A DNA stretch of 46,239 nt from an uncultured Prevotellaceae bacterium (GTDB taxonomy: Bacteria > Bacteroidota > Bacteroidia > Bacteroidales > Bacteroidaceae). Under the pieces are notes generated by a model. It was given only the letters and a program-made list of their open reading frames with translations. It had not been told where the DNA came from and did no database searches. Positions 10,598 to 16,967 of this stretch are shown here, in pieces. The DNA is taken from the NCBI GenBank assembly GCA_946626595.1, contig CAMOUQ010000009.1:1-46239 (forward strand), in the 5' to 3' direction. The translations under genes were made by a program, and so were the position numbers. Within the stretch, counting starts at the first letter, position 1. Each line of letters begins with the position of its first letter.

Positions 10598-10639
10598 ACT
10601 TCAAGGTGATTAAGAGGTTAATAATATGTATCTTGCGGC

Positions 10640-10671
10640 CAAAGTTATGGAAAAAGAAACAATAAAACAAA
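10640..10671 (-). promoter_or_regulatory. Consensus Bacteroidetes promoter of the surface-protein operon
   Basis: On the minus strand TTTG (10671-10668) is followed by exactly 20 bp and then TAACTTTG (10647-10640). This matches the Bacteroides sigma-ABfr consensus TTTG-N19/20-TAnnTTTG. It lies about 43 bp upstream of the ATG at 10597, and the leader has no Shine-Dalgarno sequence. Confidence 0.85.
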
Positions 10672-10732
10672 TATTTTTGGTGGAAAAAGCTTTTTTATGT
10701 CTGTTTTCTTCTTCCGGTGTCCGAAATATCAG

Positions 10733-10775
10733 AAAGAGAATGGATTACCGTCGGCGGTGGCAATCCATTCTCTTT
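10733..10775. terminator. 14-bp stem-loop terminator downstream of the GH2 gene
   Basis: AAAGAGAATGGATT (10733-10746) pairs perfectly with AATCCATTCTCTTT (10762-10775) across a 15-nt GC-rich loop. It lies 45 bp after the stop codon of the minus-strand GH2 gene. The arms end in short A/T runs, so it could act on transcripts from either side. It separates the dehydratase-GH2 operon from the surface-protein operon. Confidence 0.7.
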
Positions 10776-10819
10776 ATATATTTATGGAACATGCGCATGC
10801 GCGCACGCCAAGAAGTGCT

Positions 10820-13735
10820 TTATTGCAATTTGGGCTTCAGCTCGTCGGGGCTGTCGTTGGTGTGCATGTCCACCTTGGGGGCCGTGCGCGTGAAGAAGTC
10901 GGCCACGCGGTCGGCGGAGAGCTTGAGCGTGGGCTTGAAGTCGGGGCTCTGCATGTAGGTGAGTATGGCATGCCGCATCTGCCGTGCCACAAGGCGCTGG
11001 GAGAGGTGGCTGTCGATGTCCATGGTGGTCATGAAGAGGCGTCCTTTGCCCACCTGTGCCTCCACGATCATGCCCAGCTTGCGTGAGAGGTGCCACGTGT
11101 CGATGGGCTGGACGGGCGACTGGTAGTCGGCAGGCATGTCGGAGAGCAGGATGACCTGGGCACGGTTGAGCAGTTCCCACCAGTTGAGGTTGGCCCAGTC
11201 GTCGCTCAGGAAGTGCTTGAAGAGGGGATGCTCCGTGTGGATGTATGCGCCGGTGGTGTGGGGCGGGCGCATCTTGAACCAACTGGTGTTCCAAAAGACG
11301 GGCAGATAGGTCTGACGTATGTCGTTGCCCATGGTCACCTTGCCGGCTGCCGTGAGCAAGACTTTGCCACCGCGTGCCAATACATTTTTGGCGGTTTCAT
11401 CGAGAGCTTGGGCTATGTAGATGCCCTCGCTGTCAACTTTTGTCAACTCCTGAGGATAGACCCAGAAGTCCCACGAGTTGCGCACCTGGCCCCTGGAGGC
11501 TGCTACGGTGAGCGTCAACTTGATGGGTTGACTGAACCGCTGGAGCGGCATCTCGACGGTGCCCAGTTGGGTGTTCTTTCCGAGGGGCACGTCCTGCTTC
11601 TTCAGCTTGCCCTGGTGCAGCACGTTGCCTGCCTGGTCGGAGATGAAGAAGGAAGGCTCGAAGCCTACGAGCGTGCCCCGGTAGGCATTGTAAAGTTCGA
11701 CGGGTACGCGCAGCGTATCGGCCGAACTGTAGACGAATCGGGGGAAGCGTGCCAGGGGCACTATGGGGGAGCAGAACTGCCGCCACTCCTGTGCCGTGCA
11801 ATAGCCTTTCTCGCGCCAGAAGACGTTGAGCACGCCCTCCAGTGCCGTGCCCTGTCCGCTGTAGTCGTTCAGGCCGAGGAGCTGGAATCCGGAATAGCCC
11901 GGAGTGCGCAGGTTGCGTTCTATCTCGTACTTGTAGCAGAGCTTCTGCAGCCGGCCGCTGGCCATGAGGAAGTTGCGTGCCTGCGAGGCCATGCCGTTGG
12001 AGCGCAGGAGGTCGGCAAAGATGTCGAAGTTGTAGGCCTTGTTGACGCCTGTGTAGAGGCGGCGCTCGTCGAGGTCGGGGAAGGCGCACCACTGGCCCTG
12101 CTCGTGGGCCACGATGGGCGAGTTGTTGTCGGCTTCGCCCTTATAGTTGCGGGGCCGGAGTATGTCCTGCAGGTAGTTGTCGTCGCTCGAGGGGGCATGT
12201 CGACTCCAGTCGAGGCCACGTCCTCCGCCCTTCACGTGGTATTGGCTCTCCGAGTCCCAGGCCCAGCCACCGCCCACGGAGGCACCGCAGTAGAGTCGGC
12301 GAGGGTCCTTTTCTTGCCAGTGGGTGACCCACTTGTTGGTGTAGGGCACCCAGTTGCCTGCGGGTTCGTTGCCCGAGGCCATCATGGTGAATGAGGGGTG
12401 GTTGCCGTAGGCATCGAGGATGCGCTGTGTCTCGTCCATCAGGTATTTGTCGATGGCCATGCCGGCACCCAGTTTCACTCCGTGGTTGGCCCATGTGGGA
12501 CCTTCGGGCTGCAGGTAGAGACCCAGTCGGTCGGCCACGGCAAAGGCTGCCTCGGGCGGACAGTAGGAGTGGAAACGTATGTGGTTGAGCCCGTAGGCCT
12601 TGCACTGCCGGAAGATGCGTTCCCATTCGTCCTCCTCCATTGGGGGGTAACCCGTCAGGGGGAAGGTGCAGTTCTCCACAGTTCCGCGCAGCCAGATGGG
12701 GCGGTTGTTCAGGTACATCTGTCGGCCCTTGACCGAGATTTCGCGCATGCCGAAGTCGGTCTCATAAGTGTCGCCGTCGACACTGAGGGTCAGGTGGTAG
12801 AGGTTGGGATGGAATTCGTCCCAGAGTTTCATGTTCTGTCCCATGGGCAACATGAAGACCATGTGGTCGTTCTCGAACATGCCTTCGTGGTCGACGACCA
12901 CTTCTCCCTCGGGGTCCTCTATGATGAGGCGTATGTAGGGCGGTTCGTCATATTCGCCCAGGCGGTTGGACATCTTGGTTTCCACCAGCACTTTGTGCTC
13001 GGCCAGATTGGGGAAGACGCGCACCCTCTCTATCCACACATGGTTGGGTGTGGCTTGCAGTTCCATGCGCCCTACGATGCCGTTCCAGTCGCCCTGGGTC
13101 TGGTCGGTGACGGAGTGTGAATCCTGGCCCACGCAGACGCCGTCGATGCGGTTGTCCACACGTATGGCGATGGTGTTGGAGCGTCCGGGCTTGATGTGGC
13201 GCGTCAGGTCGAACTCGTGGGGCACCGACAGACTGTTGCCGTGGCCGGCTTCGTGTCCGTTGACGAAGACTGTGGTCTCGATGTGTGGCCGTTCCAGATA
13301 GAGCAGTACGCGCTGGTCATCCCATGCCTGGGGAATGTATATTTGCCTGCGATACCAGGCCACGCCGACATAGTGCTTCTGCGGTGTCAGGAAGAAGGGG
13401 AACTTGACGGTCTCTCCCTCGCGGCGGTAGCGCTCCATGTAGGGGTTGAAGTAGAAGCTGGAGTCGTAGAGCGAACTGACCCAGGGCGTGTGCACCGTGG
13501 GGTCGTCGCCCTTGCCGTTTTCGGGCATCGAGCCGGGCAGGAGGATGTGGTCGAGGAGTTCGCGGTCTTGCCACTTCTGCTTCAGTCCCACGTCGTCGCG
13601 GTCAGTCTGGAACTGCCAGTCGCCTGCGAGGCTGATGATGTTCTGGGCGTGGAGCCCGGAATGTTTGACACTGAAGATTGAAAGTTCGCAACAGATGAGA
13701 AGAGCTATCAGTTTCAGTATTTCGGGCTTTTTCAT
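10820..13735 (-). CDS. Secreted glycoside hydrolase family 2 enzyme (971 aa)
   Basis: The start is a signal peptide (about 1-30, ending GLHAQ). A GH2 sugar-binding domain follows (about 35-230; LAGDWQFQTD, VAWYRRQIYIP, VFVNGHEAGH), then the Ig-like domain and the TIM barrel (about 335-600). The likely acid/base is Glu457 in SGNEPAGNW. The likely nucleophile is Glu545 in AHEQGQW. FHSYCPPEAAFAVADRLGLY is the usual helix before the acid/base. GH2 enzymes are retaining exo-acting beta-galactosidases, glucuronidases, mannosidases and relatives. I cannot fix the substrate by eye. The C-terminal about 300 residues are beta-rich and unassigned. The gene begins 1 bp after the upstream dehydratase gene stops, so cotranscription is likely, although a nucleotide-sugar enzyme is an unusual partner for a GH2. 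Confidence 0.88.
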   Translation of the reverse strand: MKKPEILKLIALLICCELSIFSVKHSGLHAQNIISLAGDWQFQTDRDDVGLKQKWQDRELLDHILLPGSMPENGKGDDPTVHTPWVSSLYDSSFYFNPYMERYRREGETVKFPFFLTPQKHYVGVAWYRRQIYIPQAWDDQRVLLYLERPHIETTVFVNGHEAGHGNSLSVPHEFDLTRHIKPGRSNTIAIRVDNRIDGVCVGQDSHSVTDQTQGDWNGIVGRMELQATPNHVWIERVRVFPNLAEHKVLVETKMSNRLGEYDEPPYIRLIIEDPEGEVVVDHEGMFENDHMVFMLPMGQNMKLWDEFHPNLYHLTLSVDGDTYETDFGMREISVKGRQMYLNNRPIWLRGTVENCTFPLTGYPPMEEDEWERIFRQCKAYGLNHIRFHSYCPPEAAFAVADRLGLYLQPEGPTWANHGVKLGAGMAIDKYLMDETQRILDAYGNHPSFTMMASGNEPAGNWVPYTNKWVTHWQEKDPRRLYCGASVGGGWAWDSESQYHVKGGGRGLDWSRHAPSSDDNYLQDILRPRNYKGEADNNSPIVAHEQGQWCAFPDLDERRLYTGVNKAYNFDIFADLLRSNGMASQARNFLMASGRLQKLCYKYEIERNLRTPGYSGFQLLGLNDYSGQGTALEGVLNVFWREKGYCTAQEWRQFCSPIVPLARFPRFVYSSADTLRVPVELYNAYRGTLVGFEPSFFISDQAGNVLHQGKLKKQDVPLGKNTQLGTVEMPLQRFSQPIKLTLTVAASRGQVRNSWDFWVYPQELTKVDSEGIYIAQALDETAKNVLARGGKVLLTAAGKVTMGNDIRQTYLPVFWNTSWFKMRPPHTTGAYIHTEHPLFKHFLSDDWANLNWWELLNRAQVILLSDMPADYQSPVQPIDTWHLSRKLGMIVEAQVGKGRLFMTTMDIDSHLSQRLVARQMRHAILTYMQSPDFKPTLKLSADRVADFFTRTAPKVDMHTNDSPDELKPKLQ

Positions 13736-13736
13736 A

Positions 13737-15674
13737 TCACTCCTCTTTATGATCCAGCACTTCGTATTTTGAATTGTTCGACTTAAATTCGGGCACGATT
13801 TCCTTCATCTTGGCCACGGTGGCCATGTCGTCGAACTGCGCGGCTATGCTGATCAGTTCGTCAATCTTGCGGCTGGCCTCCGTGAAGTCGTATTCGCGGA
13901 CGCTGGCAATGCGAATCTTCTCGTGGAAGGTGGGCATTGTGTTTTCCTTGTCGTTGAGTACCTCCTCGTAGAGCTTCTCGCCGGCACGCAGTCCGGTGAA
14001 CTTAATCTCCACGCCCTCCGCCCCACTGAGGCGTATCATGCGACGGGCCAGGTCGGCAATCTTGACGGGCTTGCCCATGTCGAAGACGAATATCTCGCCG
14101 CCGTTGCCCTTGGTGCCGGCCTCCAGCACCAGTTTGCAGGCCTCGGGGATGAGCATGAAGAAGCGGATGATGTTGGGGTCGGTGACGGTAACGGGTCCGC
14201 CGTTCCGGATTTGTTGCTTGAACAGGGGGATGACCGAACCGTTGGAGCCCAGCACGTTGCCAAAGCGGGTGGTGACGAACTGCGTGCTGTCGGTCTTGCC
14301 GGTGCGCTTGAGCTCGTTGTTCAGGCTCTGTACGTAGATTTCGCATATTCGCTTCGAGCAGCCCATGACGTTGGTCGGGTTGACGGCCTTGTCGGTGGAT
14401 ATCATGACAAACTTCTTGGTGCCGTACTTCACGCTCAGGTCGGCCATGACCTTGGTGCCATAGACGTTGTTGTGGATGGCCTCGCTGGGGTTGTTCTCCA
14501 TCATGGGCACGTGCTTGTAGGCTGCGGCGTGGAAGACGTATTCGGGGCGGAAGTCTCTGAATATCTTCTCCATGCGCTCCTGGTTGCAAATGCTGGTGAC
14601 GATGGTCTCGCAGGGGATGTCGGGGAACTGCTTCGACATCAAAAGGCGGATGTCGTGCTCGGGCGTCTCGGCCTGGTCTATGAGCATCAGGGCGGCGGGC
14701 TTGGCCTGTGCCACCTGGTTGACTATCTCCGAGCCGATGCTGCCTGCCGAACCGGTGATGAGTATGCGGTGGCCTCGCAGTTCGTTGGCCACGCTCTCCA
14801 TGTCCACCTCTATCTCGTCGCGCGGCAGGAGGTCTTCCACGCTCACTTCCTTCAGTGGCATGGCAGCCCCGGGGTCGCTGTTTTCCAGACCCTCGTGGAC
14901 GCGCTGCTCCACCATGTATATCTTGATGTTGTTGGAGATGAGCATGTCCTGCAGTTCCTCGTCGTTGCGGAACTCGCGTGTGCGGATGGGCGAGACGAGC
15001 ACGGCCTCTATCTTGTCGCGCTTCAGGGCTTCCTTCAGTTCCGAGCGTTCGATGTGCACCTTCACGCCCATGAGCCTGTGGTGGGCGAAGTGGGGGTCGG
15101 GGGCTATGAAGCCGCTCAGCGTGAAGCGTGTCGGGCGCTGCCCGCGGATGCTCTTGGCCAGGGCGACGCCGCCGTCGTGCACGCCATAGATGTAGACGCG
15201 CCGGCTGCTCTCCGTGGTGCGCACTACATCGTACATCACCTTCACCAGCACGCGCATGGCCCACATGACCGCCGTGGCGATGAAGAAGGTGAGGATGAGG
15301 TGTCGCGAGGTCAGGTGCTCAAGTTTGGTGTCGGACAGTCGGTACACTCCGTAGTGTAGCACGAGGATGACCGCGAGCGACGTTATGTTGGCAAAGGCCA
15401 CGCGCTGGAGGTCGACGAACGACGAGTAGCGTATGATGCCGGAATAGGTGGAGTAGATTCTGAACGACACGATGCATACGGCCAGGTAAATCAGCATGAC
15501 GTTGGAGATGGTGTAGAAATGCTGCAGTGTGATTGCCCCGCCGTGTGCCAGCCAGTAGGCAAAGAAGGAAGACAAGTATATGATGAGGCAGTCCAGAATC
15601 AGTATTGTCCAGTAGGGCAGGGCTTTCCGCTTGAAATACCAGCTAAAGAGCCTGTAGGGGTGTCTGAATTTCAT
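13737..15674 (-). CDS. Membrane-bound nucleotide-sugar 4,6-dehydratase (PglF/WbpM/CapD family, 645 aa)
   Basis: The N-terminal third has about four transmembrane helices (within about 20-145). A CoA-binding-like Rossmann region follows, and then a short-chain dehydrogenase domain with TGSAGSIG at 307-314. The segment STDKAVNPTNVMGCSKR (426-442) carries the Ser-Met-Lys active site (S426, M437, K441) of PglF-type enzymes instead of the usual YxxxK. These enzymes convert UDP-GlcNAc to a UDP-4-keto-6-deoxy sugar for capsule, O-antigen or protein glycans, on the inner membrane facing the cytoplasm. I chose the ATG at 15674 because the in-frame codon at 15683 is TTG. A Bacteroidetes-type promoter lies about 70 bp upstream. 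The GH2 gene follows after 1 bp. Confidence 0.9.
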   Translation of the reverse strand: MKFRHPYRLFSWYFKRKALPYWTILILDCLIIYLSSFFAYWLAHGGAITLQHFYTISNVMLIYLAVCIVSFRIYSTYSGIIRYSSFVDLQRVAFANITSLAVILVLHYGVYRLSDTKLEHLTSRHLILTFFIATAVMWAMRVLVKVMYDVVRTTESSRRVYIYGVHDGGVALAKSIRGQRPTRFTLSGFIAPDPHFAHHRLMGVKVHIERSELKEALKRDKIEAVLVSPIRTREFRNDEELQDMLISNNIKIYMVEQRVHEGLENSDPGAAMPLKEVSVEDLLPRDEIEVDMESVANELRGHRILITGSAGSIGSEIVNQVAQAKPAALMLIDQAETPEHDIRLLMSKQFPDIPCETIVTSICNQERMEKIFRDFRPEYVFHAAAYKHVPMMENNPSEAIHNNVYGTKVMADLSVKYGTKKFVMISTDKAVNPTNVMGCSKRICEIYVQSLNNELKRTGKTDSTQFVTTRFGNVLGSNGSVIPLFKQQIRNGGPVTVTDPNIIRFFMLIPEACKLVLEAGTKGNGGEIFVFDMGKPVKIADLARRMIRLSGAEGVEIKFTGLRAGEKLYEEVLNDKENTMPTFHEKIRIASVREYDFTEASRKIDELISIAAQFDDMATVAKMKEIVPEFKSNNSKYEVLDHKEE

Positions 15675-15741
15675 ATTGCGCAAGGTTTTTTGTCCGTTCT
15701 TTTTATTAATTTAATACTATATATCAAAGAAATAGGTTTCG

Positions 15742-15773
15742 CAAAGTTACACATTATTTCCCATACAGCCAAG
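15742..15773 (-). promoter_or_regulatory. Promoter of the dehydratase-GH2 operon
   Basis: The minus strand reads CTTG (15773-15770), 20 bp, then TAACTTTG (15749-15742). The -7 box is perfect and the -33 box has one mismatch. Its 18-nt core (AAATAATGTGTAACTTTG, 15759-15742) recurs with one change on the opposite strand at 16032-16049. Confidence 0.7.
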
Positions 15774-15844
15774 CATTCTTGCGATTTTTTTCATTTTCGT
15801 CTCGGACGACATTTCCGACCGACCGTAGGGAATAACTTTACAGC

Positions 15845-15958
15845 CCCGCGAGAGAAAGTTCCGCCATCGCCGATGTCCGTACGTTCATCGTCGGTGTACG
15901 TACATCCATCGTCGACGTCCGTACGTTCATCGGCGATGGCGGAACTTTCTCTCGCGGG
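15845..15958. repeat. 114-bp palindrome with 31-bp perfect arms
   Basis: Bases 15845-15875 (beginning CCCGCGAGAGAAAG) are the exact reverse complement of 15928-15958 (ending CTTTCTCTCGCGGG). The 52-bp centre is itself partly self-complementary, so the whole element could extrude as a long hairpin. It lacks the T tract of a terminator and ends far from either gene. Purpose unknown. Confidence 0.9.
15872..15934. repeat. Three tandem 21-bp units inside the palindrome
   Basis: Units start at 15872, 15893 and 15914. Units 1 and 3 share TCCGTACGTTCATCG, and unit 2 differs (GTACGTACATCCATCGTC). Each contains GTACG and CATCG. A degenerate partial copy (CCATCGCC) precedes unit 1. The period is exactly two DNA helical turns, which suits cooperative protein binding, but no binding protein can be named. 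Confidence 0.8.
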
Positions 15959-16041
15959 TCTGCAGACTATCCCTCCGGGAGCGGAAAAGAATGTGTGTAA
16001 AGTTTTTCGGGAAAATGGTGCCGTATGTCGCAAATAATGTG

Positions 16042-16049
16042 TATCTTTG
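16042..16049 (+). promoter_or_regulatory. -7 box of the metallopeptidase-led plus-strand cluster
   Basis: TATCTTTG matches TAnnTTTG and lies 36 bp upstream of the ATG at 16086. No good TTTG -33 box is present at 19-20 bp. The preceding sequence (AAATAATGTG) is the same as at the divergent promoter. Confidence 0.55.
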
Positions 16050-16085
16050 TGGGACATTATCAACTTAATAAATGAACGCGCGTGT

Positions 16086-16961
16086 ATGAAACTTACCGGA
16101 CGTAGAGAAAGTACGAATGTGGAAGACCGCCGTGGAATGAGCGGTGGGGCAAAGGCCGGCCTCGGTGGCTTGGCAGGTATCGTAATTGTGGCCCTGATGA
16201 CCCTGATGAACGGGGGCAGCCTGGGCGACGTAGTTAGCAACGTGGTGCAGCAGGGCGGACTGTCGGCCATCCAGGAGGAACAGGTCGAGGGCCAGCGCCA
16301 GTTTACCCCCGAAGAAGAGGAACTGGCCAAGTTCTCGCGCCAGGTGCTGGCCTCCACCGAGGACGTCTGGACACAGGTGTTCAAGCAGATGGGCCGCGAG
16401 TACACTCCCCCCACGCTGGTATTGTTCACGGGCAGCGTGTCATCGGCCTGCGGCGAAGCCAGCAGTTCCGTCGGCCCCTTCTATTGCTCGGGCGACCAGA
16501 AACTGTACATCGACCTCTCGTTCTTCACCGAAATGAAGAGCCAGCTTGGCGCCGACGGCGACTTCTCTTATGCCTATGTCATCGCCCATGAGGTCGGGCA
16601 CCATGTCGAGAACCTCCTGGGCACGCTGAATGCTGCCCATGTGCAGATGAACAAAGTGTCGAAGACCGAGGCCAACAAGATCAGCGTCCGCCTGGAGCTG
16701 CTGGCCGACTACTATGCCGGCGTCTGGGGACACTACGAGAACCAGGCCTACCGTTCGCTGGAGGCTGGCGACATAGAGGAGGCCATCGACTGTGCCGAGA
16801 AGATTGGCGACAACTATCTGCAGAAGAAGGCCCGCGGCTACGTGCAGCCCGAATCCTTCACCCACGGCACCAGCGCCCAGCGCATGAAGTGGCTGAAGAA
16901 GGGACTCGAGACCGGCAACATGAACACCACAACCTTCGGTATCCCCGAAAACCAATTGTAA
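16086..16961 (+). CDS. ypfJ: YpfJ-type neutral zinc metallopeptidase (291 aa)
   Basis: Residues about 23-41 form one transmembrane helix after a basic, Gly-rich cytoplasmic start (MKLTGRREST). The C-terminal domain has the zinc motif HEVGHH at 168-173 and a likely third ligand, Glu204, in the ELLADYYAGVW segment, as in the YpfJ/KPN_02809 family. An upstream in-frame ATG at 16047 lies inside the -7 box, so the start at 16086 is preferred. The family is widespread and poorly characterised. It is predicted to be an inner-membrane-anchored periplasmic protease. The next gene begins 6 bp after the stop, suggesting cotranscription, though no functional link to an arabinofuranosidase is known to me. 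Confidence 0.88.
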   Translation: MKLTGRRESTNVEDRRGMSGGAKAGLGGLAGIVIVALMTLMNGGSLGDVVSNVVQQGGLSAIQEEQVEGQRQFTPEEEELAKFSRQVLASTEDVWTQVFKQMGREYTPPTLVLFTGSVSSACGEASSSVGPFYCSGDQKLYIDLSFFTEMKSQLGADGDFSYAYVIAHEVGHHVENLLGTLNAAHVQMNKVSKTEANKISVRLELLADYYAGVWGHYENQAYRSLEAGDIEEAIDCAEKIGDNYLQKKARGYVQPESFTHGTSAQRMKWLKKGLETGNMNTTTFGIPENQL

Positions 16962-16967
16962 ACCGAA

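Larger units (their letters stand above)
15675..16085. other. 411-bp divergent intergenic region with nested inverted repeats
   Basis: This gap separates the minus-strand dehydratase from the plus-strand metallopeptidase. I see no convincing gene. It holds two outward-facing promoters that are near copies of each other (15742-15759 and 16032-16049, inverted). Nested between them are an AACTTTACA/TGTAAAGTT pair (15834-15842, 15996-16004) and a 114-bp palindrome with 31-bp perfect arms (15845-15958). At the centre is a 21-bp unit repeated three times. Confidence 0.8.

Noticed and set aside
15872-15934. CRISPR array
   Set aside because: Units are directly adjacent with no unique spacers, there are only three, and no cas genes are present.
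15845-15958. Classical invertible promoter of the capsule type
   Set aside because: The 52-bp segment between the perfect arms contains no TAnnTTTG box, and no invertase gene is nearby. Only the larger region between the outer repeats could be considered.
15791-16429. 212-codon minus-strand frame covering the 21-bp repeat (repeating DERTD-type residues)
   Set aside because: It overlaps the metallopeptidase gene on the other strand and is explained by the tandem repeat plus antisense coding bias.
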